From Thalassobacillus pellis (GTDB taxonomy: Bacteria > Bacillota > Bacilli > Bacillales > Halobacillaceae), in NCBI RefSeq assembly GCF_016908295.1, contig NZ_JAFBDO010000002.1, positions 806,001 to 870,000 on the forward strand: a DNA stretch of 64,000 nucleotides, written 5' to 3'. Position 1 is the stretch's first letter, and each line of letters begins with the position of its first letter. The notes under the pieces are model-generated. The model saw only the letters and a program-made list of their open reading frames with translations, was not told the origin of the DNA and did not search any database. This document shows positions 8,123 to 14,757 of this stretch, piece after piece. A program made the translations under genes and the position numbers.

Positions 8123-9316
8123 ATGGGTAGACAAAATTATCTGGCGGTTGATATCGGCAATAGTTGGTATAAAGTGCTTGCCTCGGACGATGGGGTTCTG
8201 AGCGAATACCAGATGCCGAACGCTATTGCGCTGTTTGACGAAGAATTTTACGAATTGCCTTATGAGGAAGAAGATGTGGAACTGGAAGAAAATTTGATTG
8301 TGGAAGTAAAAAGCCAGGCAATTGTAGACAAACGGGAGATCTATTATGCCGGAAAAGCAGCTGCCCGGCAGCGGAATGTCAGTCTGACTTCGTTCAATAA
8401 CCAAAAAGTCGATGAAGACCGGACTTACATCCTGTTATTTGGAATCGCCGCTTACCACGCGATGTTAGGTAATCCGGACGACACGGAAATAAACTACGAA
8501 ATTGATCAGCTGGCGGTTTCCCTTCCGACCACCCAGTTCAAACGGAGAAAGGGGCGTTTGAGGGACTGTCTTACAGGTACCCACACAATCATTTTCCATA
8601 AAGTACCAGGCCATGCTGAACCGAAGGAAGTCACCATCAAGCTGAAAATACACGATGTCATTATCGGAGCTGAAGGAGCCTGTGCGTATCTTGGTATGAC
8701 ACGTGATATCGATACATTAGAAATTAAGGATGACGCCTTAGTCAAAGACACAAAAAAAGGGATCATCATCGGCGACCTGGGCGGCGATTCGGTCGATTTC
8801 GTAGGGATCAAAAACAATAAACCAGTCGCTTCTGTCGAGGGAGAGCCTTTTGGCATCAACCAATTTCTCGACATCATCATTCAGAAGGTCAGCAAAAATG
8901 AACTGTACAAATTCGATTCCCGCTCAGAGCTTGAAGAAAAATTAGCCGCTGGGCAATCAGAATGGTATGTGGAACCTTTCGCTGGAGTTCGAAAAGACAT
9001 CAGCAAATATGTCACACCACAGCTGCGATCGATGGCGATCAAATACTTGGAGCTTTTTGACCGGGTCCGCAGCAGTTCGAACGAAATCAAAGGGGCTGCA
9101 CGGTATATCGCTGTCGGAGGCGCAGCCAAGCTGGCCCAAAAACAAATCCAGGAAGCTGCTGTGAAATGGCGGGAACGAGGGCGTCCTATCGAGCTCACCT
9201 TCCCGGAAAATTTAGAGAAATTGAACGTCATCGGCCTATTGATTCTTGCAAAAATGAACCAGATAAAAAGACAGCATGAAGAAGAAGCAAATGGCCTTGT
9301 CGCTTCCGAAGGGTGA
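8123..9316 (+). CDS. ParM/Alp-type bacterial actin ATPase
   Basis: An actin-fold ATPase of the ParM/StbA class (397 aa). It carries the phosphate-1 motif VDIGNSWYK at 9-17, the phosphate-2 motif GDLGGDSVDFVG near 217-228 and an adenosine-type motif VGGAAKLAQ near 330. Family members polymerise with ATP and push plasmid or phage DNA apart through a ParR-type adaptor. This copy lies beside spore-surface genes with no replication gene in sight. The next gene overlaps it by a few bases or abuts it, which is the usual parM-parR order. The start ATG at 8123 has a GGAGG site 8 nt away inside a hairpin. It could be a plasmid remnant, or it could be domesticated for a chromosomal or sporulation job. 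Confidence 0.85.
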   Translation: MGRQNYLAVDIGNSWYKVLASDDGVLSEYQMPNAIALFDEEFYELPYEEEDVELEENLIVEVKSQAIVDKREIYYAGKAAARQRNVSLTSFNNQKVDEDRTYILLFGIAAYHAMLGNPDDTEINYEIDQLAVSLPTTQFKRRKGRLRDCLTGTHTIIFHKVPGHAEPKEVTIKLKIHDVIIGAEGACAYLGMTRDIDTLEIKDDALVKDTKKGIIIGDLGGDSVDFVGIKNNKPVASVEGEPFGINQFLDIIIQKVSKNELYKFDSRSELEEKLAAGQSEWYVEPFAGVRKDISKYVTPQLRSMAIKYLELFDRVRSSSNEIKGAARYIAVGGAAKLAQKQIQEAAVKWRERGRPIELTFPENLEKLNVIGLLILAKMNQIKRQHEEEANGLVASEG

Positions 9317-9318
9317 AC

Positions 9319-9693
9319 ATGATGGAAGAGACCTACACCGATTATGTAAATAAAGTGGCTATCACACTCCCTGAGGAATATATCGATATCAAAACCGGCG
9401 ATGCCAGAGTCGTTTCTGAGAAAATACAGGAACAACTAGCCTACCACGCGGAAAACAACACACTCATCCATCTGCTATTATCAGCATTAGAGCACTATTT
9501 CAAGCCTGGCAGTACATCGGGCGTCAACCAGGCAGTTTTACAAGAGTTGAGCGCCATCAAATGGATGCTGCAAAACGGTAATGTTACTGTCGGGCATTCT
9601 GGAAGACAGTCCTTCCAGGTTGGAGAACGTAAACAAGTAAAAGGAGTCGATCTTGAGGAAGTGGCAGAAGTTATCGAGGCTTATGGTGGGTAA
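9319..9693 (+). CDS. Small protein in ParR position, partner of the actin
   Basis: A protein of 123-124 aa (ATG at 9319 or 9322; GAAGGGTG upstream serves as SD and also spans the actin stop codon). The N-terminal half (about 1-65) reads as a compact helical DNA-binding-like unit (KVAITLPEEY, then SEKIQEQLAYHAEN). The C-terminal half carries GHSGRQSFQVGERKQVKG and an acidic end, DLEEVAEVIEAYGG. I do not recognise the family. Position, size and near-overlap with the parM-like gene make a ParR/AlfB-like adaptor the best inference. A terminator follows, then a 21-bp repeat array. Confidence 0.6.
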   Translation: MMEETYTDYVNKVAITLPEEYIDIKTGDARVVSEKIQEQLAYHAENNTLIHLLLSALEHYFKPGSTSGVNQAVLQELSAIKWMLQNGNVTVGHSGRQSFQVGERKQVKGVDLEEVAEVIEAYGG

Positions 9694-9703
9694 TTAAATG
9701 AGA

Positions 9704-9735
9704 ACCCGCGGCTTATTGAAGCCGTGGGATTTTTG
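9704..9735 (+). terminator. Terminator of the parM-like operon
   Basis: CCCGCGGCT pairs with AGCCGTGGG with a 5-nt loop, followed by ATTTTTG, 11 nt after the stop codon. Confidence 0.85.
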
Positions 9736-9789
9736 TTCCTCACGGTTTACGTGGGGAATTCTCTTTGCTGGGATGCGGGTTTTCTGTCT

Positions 9790-9915
9790 CGGTAGGCACG
9801 CGAGTTCTGCTCATGTGTACGCGAGTTTATCTGGCTGGCACGCGTGTGGGCTATTGATGTACGCGTGCATCTTTGGCTGGCACGCGTGTGGGCTATTGAT
9901 GTACGCATATTTAGG
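9790..9915 (+). repeat. 21-bp repeat array 1 (six units)
   Basis: Core hexamers CACGCG or TACGCR begin at 9797, 9818, 9839, 9860, 9881 and 9902, an exact 21-bp period. Cores alternate CACGCG and TACGCG. The unit GGCTGGCACGCGTGTGGGCT followed by ATTGATG is repeated almost perfectly at 42-bp spacing. The array lies just after the parMR-like operon. Related arrays lie at 12796-12916 and 52878-53000. Confidence 0.85.
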
Positions 9916-9965
9916 GGTTTCAATAATATTACAATAATGTAAATATATAACTTAAATGTTTATTT

Positions 9966-9983
9966 CTGTTTCTCCCGGGGAAG
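9966..9983 (+). repeat. TTCTCC-GGGG box, isolated copy
   Basis: CTGTTTCTCCCGGGGAAG belongs to the family with core GGTTCTCCTGGGGTG found upstream of ddl, argS, the TetR gene and the XRE gene. It lies about 60 nt before the start of yjzC. Confidence 0.55.
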
Positions 9984-10041
9984 CGTACCTTTGAGAAAAG
10001 AGAGAGTATCTTTTCTCAATATTATATGGAGGTGGAGTAAC

Positions 10042-10224
10042 ATGGCTGATAAAACTTATAAGACAGGTGAAAAGGCACCAGAAACCGGTACGTATAAGGT
10101 AGATAGTCTTGTCAACGGTGGAGATTCCAGTAACGACAACACGGAAGTACGTGTGGAAAAAGACGAATCGTTCCCACCATCCCCTTCCAGCAACGAAGCG
10201 GCATATTGGGTAAAAGTATCGTAA
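10042..10224 (+). CDS. yjzC: YjzC family small protein
   Basis: A 60-aa hydrophilic protein beginning MADKTYKTGEKAPETGTY, which matches the YjzC family of Bacillus small proteins (about 59 aa, FKPGEKAP-like start and a WVKxS-type end). Function is unknown. The ATG follows GGAGGTGG at a good distance. It is monocistronic with its own terminator. Confidence 0.8.
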   Translation: MADKTYKTGEKAPETGTYKVDSLVNGGDSSNDNTEVRVEKDESFPPSPSSNEAAYWVKVS

Positions 10225-10236
10225 TAAGTACAAGCT

Positions 10237-10283
10237 AAAAAAGAACGGATGGCCTCAGATGAAATCTGGGGTCATTCTTTTTG
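10237..10283 (+). terminator. Terminator of yjzC
   Basis: An imperfect long hairpin pairs the GAACGGATGGCCTCAGAT arm with ATCTGGGGTCATTC, followed by TTTTTG. Confidence 0.6.
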
Positions 10284-10306
10284 TCTGGATAAGGAGGCAC
10301 ACTTCC

Positions 10307-11050
10307 ATGTACAAAGAAATCCTGCAAACAACAAATCACCGGACAACTCCGCTACCCAAAGGTTCTTGGGTAATGACCCAGGAGTGGAAGCATCTTTTGT
10401 TTATGCACGTTCCTGTATCAAAGGAATGGTTATCCGCTTATGTACCGGACGGACTTGAAATTGATACTTATCACAAGCAGGCCTGGGTTACCATCATTCC
10501 TTTCCAGGTCAGTGATATGCGTTTACGAATGCTTCCTTCGATACCGGGGCTGAAATCTTATCTCGAATTGAATGTCAGGACGTACGTGATTAAAAATGGT
10601 ATCCCCGGGATCTATTTTTTCAGCCTGGATGCAGATAAGCTGATGGCAGTCATCGGTGCCAGGTTTGCTACTTTGCCTTACTTTCCTGCGAAAATGACAA
10701 TGAAAAACCAAGGTGGAGCTTTCACTTTTAAAAGTGACAGGTGGTCGAAGGAAGAGGCAGTTTTCCAAGGAAGCTATCAACCTTCTTCAAAACCTTTTTC
10801 ACCTGAACAGGACAGTCTTCCATTCTGGCTTTTGGAAAGATACTATTTATACTCAAGGATTAAAGGAAGGTTGTTTTATGGAGGGATCCACCACCTTCCC
10901 TGGAAAATCACGGAAGCCCGTGCTGAAATTCATGCCTGTCAACTTTTTCCGATTAGTCAACATCAACTAACGCCAGCAGATATATTGTTTCATTATGCTC
11001 CATCTTGTCGAGCACTCTTTTGGCCGATAAAAACCATAAGCATGGGCTAG
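10307..11050 (+). CDS. DUF2071 (YqjF-like) protein
   Basis: A 247-aa soluble protein matching the DUF2071/YqjF family, which shares a fold with acetoacetate decarboxylase-like proteins. Visible family features are the start region WVMTQEWKHLLFMHVPVS, PDGLEIDTYHKQAWVTIIPF near 47-66, LELNVRTYVIKNGIPGIYFFSLDA near 85-108 and a late HYAPSCRALFWP. The start ATG at 10307 stands 9 nt after AAGGAGG. No substrate is known for the family. It is convergent with the SpoIIAA-like gene, with stops 1 nt apart. Confidence 0.8.
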   Translation: MYKEILQTTNHRTTPLPKGSWVMTQEWKHLLFMHVPVSKEWLSAYVPDGLEIDTYHKQAWVTIIPFQVSDMRLRMLPSIPGLKSYLELNVRTYVIKNGIPGIYFFSLDADKLMAVIGARFATLPYFPAKMTMKNQGGAFTFKSDRWSKEEAVFQGSYQPSSKPFSPEQDSLPFWLLERYYLYSRIKGRLFYGGIHHLPWKITEARAEIHACQLFPISQHQLTPADILFHYAPSCRALFWPIKTISMG

Positions 11051-11077
11051 CTCATTCACTGAGCCAGCTCCATGCTT
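11037..11077. terminator. Hairpin over two convergent stop codons
   Basis: AAGCATGGGCTAGCTCA pairs, with small mismatches, with TGAGCCAGCTCCATGCTT. The stem overlaps the last codons of both convergent genes. T-runs are poor, so it may act as an RNA barrier more than a classical terminator. Confidence 0.5.
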
Positions 11078-11408
11078 TGTCGATTTCGTCTTTATGAAAG
11101 TGCCTCATCTGGATTCCGGGCAGCTTGTCACCTGCTTTAGCAGCGGTGTCCATCCAGTCATGTTCACTGATAACTGCAAATTTATCAAATTGTTCCCAGC
11201 GTTTCGCATCAAATTTCGTCCCGTCAATCAATCCCCTGACAGTCGTTCCTTCTATGTCGTTATAATGGGCAAGTAAATTGAATTTTTCGTCGGAGTGAAA
11301 ATTGTTTTTCACATGTTCATCAAGTCTAGCTGCATCTTCCCCGGTAATTTTCCCTGTCACTTCCAATGCAATGGTAGATGTGTACTGGCTTGGTATGAAT
11401 CGAAACAT
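11052..11408 (-). CDS. SpoIIAA-like STAS/AhpA-family protein
   Basis: A 118-aa protein of the SpoIIAA-like family (STAS-type fold, PF11964 class). Typical features are the start MFRFIPSQYTSTIALEVTGK, a LLAHYNDIEG strand near 45-54, a central RWEQFDKFAVISEHDWM near 70-86 and a late GIQMRHFHKDEIDKAWSWL. The ATG follows AAGGAGGAGATAACC. The conserved serine of true anti-anti-sigma factors is not obvious, and members of this family are mostly of unknown function, so no sigma-factor role is claimed. Confidence 0.75.
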   Translation of the reverse strand: MFRFIPSQYTSTIALEVTGKITGEDAARLDEHVKNNFHSDEKFNLLAHYNDIEGTTVRGLIDGTKFDAKRWEQFDKFAVISEHDWMDTAAKAGDKLPGIQMRHFHKDEIDKAWSWLSE

Positions 11409-11483
11409 GGTTATCTCCTCCTTTTTCTTGTTCCATTCCTTTTTTTAACTGGAAGCAAACGGAAAATCGTAAGAACAAGAGAG

Positions 11484-11560
11484 CAAGCACCTTGCTCACC
11501 CCGACAAGCTTAAGCCAAGCCTCGGCGTGACGGAGCTGAAGGGGACCTCTGTAGAAGGAT
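11484..11560 (+). repeat. Short Bacillaceae-type intergenic repeat, second copy
   Basis: GCAAGCACCTTGCTCACCCCGA then CAAGCTTAAG parallels the stretch near 3768. The following CCTCGGCGTGACGG is similar in style to CTCGCCGTAG near 3899. Between genes; role unknown. Confidence 0.4.
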
Positions 11561-11584
11561 TTCATTTTTATAATTTCCAGACAC

Positions 11585-11615
11585 AAAAAAGCCCCTTCTG
11601 CAAAGGGGGCTTTCA
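11585..11615 (-). terminator. Terminator of the DUF2512 gene
   Basis: On the minus strand AAAGCCCCC and TTTGCAGAAG lead into GGGGCTTTTTTG, just after the stop codon at 11618. Confidence 0.8.
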
Positions 11616-11617
11616 CT

Positions 11618-12058
11618 TTAGGATTCGTCATTCTTATCGTTTTCATCGTAAGGGAATAATTCTTCAGAGGTTTCCGTACTGACTTCCATATTACGGGCGC
11701 CTCTCTCTACATGTTCATCATCAAATGTAGAAGCAACTTTCTTATGGAAGAAATATTCTGCAATCGTGACAGCCGCAGAAGAAATAATTGTTGCGGTGAA
11801 CAGATCTCCTCCAAATGTCAGCGCATCTCCCATAAAGTAAATCACTACGAACGCAAGACCAAAGTCTGCCACGCTCGCCATTGTATTGTTGGTTCTTGGC
11901 AATATCATTCTGTCCCCGATTACGTATGATAAGAGCCCCAGTACAACAGTGATGAGAAACACGTTTCTGAATGCCATGTCGTAACCCAGTCCTAAAATTA
12001 CAAGAAGGACAGCGAGCGTCATGACAAACTTGATTGCCAATAATTTCATATGCTCCAT
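11618..12058 (-). CDS. DUF2512 (YndM-like) membrane protein
   Basis: A 146-aa membrane protein of the YndM/DUF2512 family. Four hydrophobic segments lie near 3-22, 28-48, 62-80 and 85-105, followed by a hydrophilic acidic tail of about 40 residues ending DENDKNDES. The start ATG at 12058 is 9 nt behind GGAGG; the GTG at 12067 overlaps that site. The acidic tail after a small membrane bundle is typical of the family. Function unknown. Confidence 0.8.
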   Translation of the reverse strand: MEHMKLLAIKFVMTLAVLLVILGLGYDMAFRNVFLITVVLGLLSYVIGDRMILPRTNNTMASVADFGLAFVVIYFMGDALTFGGDLFTATIISSAAVTIAEYFFHKKVASTFDDEHVERGARNMEVSTETSEELFPYDENDKNDES

Positions 12059-12214
12059 GAAAAACACCTCCTGTACTTACTTATCTTTTGTAACGGAAGA
12101 CAAACTATACATAAGATAAATATTTCCTTTTCTTAAAGCTGTGTATGGTCAAGCACATGACATCGCAAAATAATAAAGATCGTATGAAGCAGCTTAAAAG
12201 GAGTGAACATACGA

Positions 12215-12526
12215 ATGGCAAAGAAAAACCAGAAGTATACCGACTTTTCCAACGTTGAAACACAGCGTAATTTTCTGACGGCAGAAGAGTTCCCAGAAGG
12301 ACCGTTCGGAGCAGAAAAAGGAAAGGAAGTCCCGGTTGAAAATAAAGATACCCCATGGAAAGATGGCCAGCAATATTACAGCAACAGCACATTTGAAAAC
12401 CGCAACCTTCATGAAGGAATGCCGAGGCAGTTTCCTCAGGCCCACGTGCCTCATGATGACAAAACGGAAGGTAGCGAAGACCCTTACAACGATGCGCCAA
12501 ATAAAAATAACGGGCAGATGTCCTAA
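12215..12526 (+). CDS. Conserved-looking small hydrophilic protein
   Basis: A 103-aa very polar protein without hydrophobic stretches, rich in Asn, Glu, Lys and Pro. Blocks such as SNVETQRNFLTAEEFPEGPFG and a central TPWKDGQQYYSNSTFENRN look constrained. The ATG at 12215 follows AAAAGGAG and a terminator follows the stop, so the gene is well delimited. I do not recognise the family. Composition is like small soluble sporulation or stress proteins of bacilli, but this is weak inference. Confidence 0.65.
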   Translation: MAKKNQKYTDFSNVETQRNFLTAEEFPEGPFGAEKGKEVPVENKDTPWKDGQQYYSNSTFENRNLHEGMPRQFPQAHVPHDDKTEGSEDPYNDAPNKNNGQMS

Positions 12527-12533
12527 CTCTTTT

Positions 12534-12562
12534 CCCCCTTAGGGTATTTAAGGGGGATGTTT
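12534..12562 (+). terminator. Terminator of the small hydrophilic protein gene
   Basis: CCCCCTTA pairs with TAAGGGGG (8-nt loop) followed by ATGTTTATTTTTA. Confidence 0.75.
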
Positions 12563-12661
12563 ATTTTTATTTATTTTCCAAAATGCGAGAAGTAATAAGC
12601 AAACACTTAAAAGGAAAAGAGATTCCACGAGCCTGTGGGAATTTTTGAATTAAGGTGCTGG

Positions 12662-12737
12662 ATGAACACGCGTTTATGCTCACGCGTGTTCATGGTAAGT
12701 GCAAAAACGCAGTTTCTCACTATGGCAACGTTTTTGC
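12662..12737. repeat. Two consecutive perfect inverted repeats
   Basis: ATGAACACGCG (12662) pairs with CGCGTGTTCAT (12683) over a 10-nt spacer. GCAAAAACG (12701) pairs with CGTTTTTGC (12729). They stand between the terminator at 12534 and the second 21-bp array. No poly-U tract follows, so they do not look like terminators. Confidence 0.6.
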
Positions 12738-12795
12738 TGCTGTACACACATAGTTTCTGCTGCGGAATCCATGTACATTAATTATGGTAAATTTG

Positions 12796-12916
12796 AACGA
12801 ACATAAAGCATGGCTTGGCGATCATAAAATAAGGACCGGCGAGCATAAACTGTCGCTCCGAGATCGCAAATTGCTTCTTGGCGAGCATAAACAACCATTG
12901 AACGAGCATATTTCTT
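12796..12916 (+). repeat. 21-bp repeat array 2 (six units)
   Basis: Cores CATAAA or close variants begin at 12802, 12823, 12844, 12865, 12886 and 12907, an exact 21-bp period. Typical unit: TGGCGAGCATAAAC plus seven variable bases. An open reading frame runs through it only because 21 is a multiple of three. Confidence 0.85.
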
Positions 12917-12923
12917 TTTCCAT

Positions 12924-12957
12924 AAAAAAATCTGCCCTAAACAGGATTAGGGCAGGC
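12924..12957 (-). terminator. Terminator of ddl
   Basis: On the minus strand CTGCCCTAATCCTGTTTAGGGCAG is a 9-bp stem followed by ATTTTTTT. Confidence 0.85.
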
Positions 12958-12962
12958 TCATA

Positions 12963-14060
12963 TTACTCTACTGTGTTTTTCAATTTGGAGTCGCGCTCGT
13001 GTCGTTCAATGCCGAGACTGATTAGGCGATGAATTAACTCAGGATAGGAAATACCGCTGATTTCCCACAGCTTTGGATACATGCTGATTTTCGTAAAGCC
13101 CGGTAATGTGTTCACTTCGTTGACGACCAGGGAACCATCTTTTTTCATAAAGAAATCGACCCTTGCCATCCCTTCACACTCCAGTTCTTTGAAAACCTGG
13201 ACGGCGGTGCGCTGAATAAGGTCCACTTCTTCTTCCGAAACTTTGGCAGGAATTTCTAAAATCGCTCCGCTTTCATCGATGTACTTGGTTTCATAGGAAT
13301 AAAAATCACCTTGGGGCAGGATTTCTCCTGGCATGGAAGCGATCGGATCTTCATTGCCAAGCACGGAACATTCAATTTCACGCCCATCGATATTTTCTTC
13401 AATCAGCACTTTATTGTCGTAGGCAAACGCATCGGATAGTGCTTTTTCAAAATCGCTTTCTTCATAAACCTTGCTAACACCGACAGAAGAACCCTGGCTC
13501 GCTGGTTTGATGAAAAATGGAATTCCAAGCTTATTTTTCACATCGTGAAAAGATACAGTATCACCGGACTTACAGGTCAGCGATTTCGCCACATTCAAAC
13601 CGGCTGCCTTCAACAGCTTTTTGGCAATGTCTTTATCCATACAGACAGCGGATCCAAGCACGTTCGCGCCGACATACGGGATGTTGGCGAGTCGAAGCAT
13701 ACCTTGCATGCTCCCATCCTCGCCGAGGGTGCCGTGAAGAATCGGAAAAATGACGTCGAGCTGTTCCAGTGCCTGTGCCTGATCAAGCTTCACCAGCTGA
13801 TCTTCCTCCGTACCAGGAACAACTGCAATGTGCTGATTGGTTTTATTTAAAGCAATCAGCTTAGGATCTTCCTCATTTATCAGGTATTGAGAAGTATTGT
13901 TCAAATGCCACTTCCCTTGTTTATCGATTCCAATTAAGGTGACCTCATATGTATCCTTATCAATGGCATCGACAATATTTTTTGCTGATTGCAGCGAAAC
14001 CTCGTGCTCTGCTGACTTTCCACCGAATATAATACCAACTCTAATCTTTTTATTGCTCAT
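12963..14060 (-). CDS. ddl: D-alanine--D-alanine ligase
   Basis: A cytoplasmic ATP-grasp enzyme (365 aa) that joins two D-alanines for peptidoglycan synthesis. Typical motifs are VGIIFGGKSAEHEVSLQSA near the N-terminus, FPILHGTLGEDGSMQGML near 108-125, PFFIKPASQGSSVGVSK near 182, the EENIDGREIECSVLGN block near 221 and the active-site end VVNEVNTLPGFTKISMYPKLW near 319-339. The ATG at 14060 is preceded by AGGAG at 8 nt; a GTG nine bases earlier overlaps it. It stands alone with its own terminator. The upstream region holds a four-copy array of the TTCTCC-GGGG motif. Confidence 0.95.
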   Translation of the reverse strand: MSNKKIRVGIIFGGKSAEHEVSLQSAKNIVDAIDKDTYEVTLIGIDKQGKWHLNNTSQYLINEEDPKLIALNKTNQHIAVVPGTEEDQLVKLDQAQALEQLDVIFPILHGTLGEDGSMQGMLRLANIPYVGANVLGSAVCMDKDIAKKLLKAAGLNVAKSLTCKSGDTVSFHDVKNKLGIPFFIKPASQGSSVGVSKVYEESDFEKALSDAFAYDNKVLIEENIDGREIECSVLGNEDPIASMPGEILPQGDFYSYETKYIDESGAILEIPAKVSEEEVDLIQRTAVQVFKELECEGMARVDFFMKKDGSLVVNEVNTLPGFTKISMYPKLWEISGISYPELIHRLISLGIERHERDSKLKNTVE

Positions 14061-14140
14061 CTGGATCACTCCTACAAAAATTCATTTATTCTTAAAGGTA
14101 TTCTTCAGCCACCGTTTGATGCAGCAGCAACTGCTAATAT

Positions 14141-14278
14141 CTGGTTCTCCTGGGGTGCGCGTAGGAACCGTGTCACCAGTTAATATCTGGTTCTCCTGGG
14201 GTGTAGAAGATAACTGTCAATAACTGGTTCTCCCGGGGAGGAGTTGATTATCTCCTAAAATCTGGTTCTCCCGGGATG
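14141..14278 (+). repeat. Four-copy array of the TTCTCC-GGGG box upstream of ddl
   Basis: Copies CTGGTTCTCCTGGGGTG start at 14141 and 14187; CTGGTTCTCCCGGG variants start at 14224 and 14262. Spacing is 46, 37 and 38 bp, with unrelated sequence between. It fills the gap between the GNAT stop and the ddl start. Confidence 0.8.
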
Positions 14279-14300
14279 AAGGTTGATTTATGCAAGCTCA

Positions 14301-14723
14301 TTACCGGGGGAGGTTGGTTAATTTTACGAAGGCGACTAAATCGCCTTGATCGCAGGATTTGAAGTCGTGTTTTTCATAGAAAGCGCGGACGGATTCGGAA
14401 TCATCCGTAAGCAGGACAATCTGGCGGACGCCGTTGTATATGCTGAGTACTTCATCGAGCAGCAAGGAGCCGATTCCATTATTCTGGTATTTCTCCTGCA
14501 CCAGGATATCCTGAATGTAAATGATCGTTTCACCGTCCCCAATCACCCTGATCAAGCCGATCAGATCCTGGTTGTGCCAGGCGGACAGTACTTTCAGGGA
14601 ATTGTTTATTCCTCTTTCTAACCTTGGCATGTCTTCTGTATAAGCCGACCAGCCGACGTCTTCGTACAGCTTTTTCAGTTGGATGACGTTGATGACATGG
14701 GTATCTCTGATTCGAATGTCCAT
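14301..14723 (-). CDS. GNAT family N-acetyltransferase
   Basis: A 140-aa acetyl-CoA-dependent acyltransferase of the GNAT fold. The acetyl-CoA loop reads VQEKYQNNGIGSLLLDEVL near 74-92 (Q/RxxGxG type), preceded by the strand IIYIQDILV and followed by VLLTDDSESVRAFYEKHDF near 103-121. The ATG at 14723 follows GGAGGAGG. It lies 34 nt after argS in the same direction and may be co-transcribed with it. The substrate is unknown; the HNQDLIGLIRVIGDG segment resembles small-molecule acetyltransferases. Confidence 0.85.
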   Translation of the reverse strand: MDIRIRDTHVINVIQLKKLYEDVGWSAYTEDMPRLERGINNSLKVLSAWHNQDLIGLIRVIGDGETIIYIQDILVQEKYQNNGIGSLLLDEVLSIYNGVRQIVLLTDDSESVRAFYEKHDFKSCDQGDLVAFVKLTNLPR

Positions 14724-14757
14724 TAACCACGCCTCCTCCATAATTTTAAAAGTTATC

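Noticed and set aside
9698-9937. Open frame with a repeated GWHACGLLMYA-type peptide
   Set aside because: The peptide repeat is the forced translation of the 21-bp array (two units give 14 residues). The frame begins inside the terminator of the upstream gene and has no SD.
10249-10458. Frame overlapping the start of the DUF2071 gene
   Set aside because: Out-of-frame shadow; the DUF2071 frame has the SD and the family similarity.
12784-13032. Open frame with LGEHK-type seven-residue repeats
   Set aside because: Same cause: 21 bp is seven codons. It runs through the ddl terminator and into ddl antisense; no SD.
14141-14278. Possible CRISPR array
   Set aside because: Repeats are only about 17 bp, spacing varies from 37 to 46 bp, there are only four units, no cas genes, and the same boxes occur singly elsewhere.
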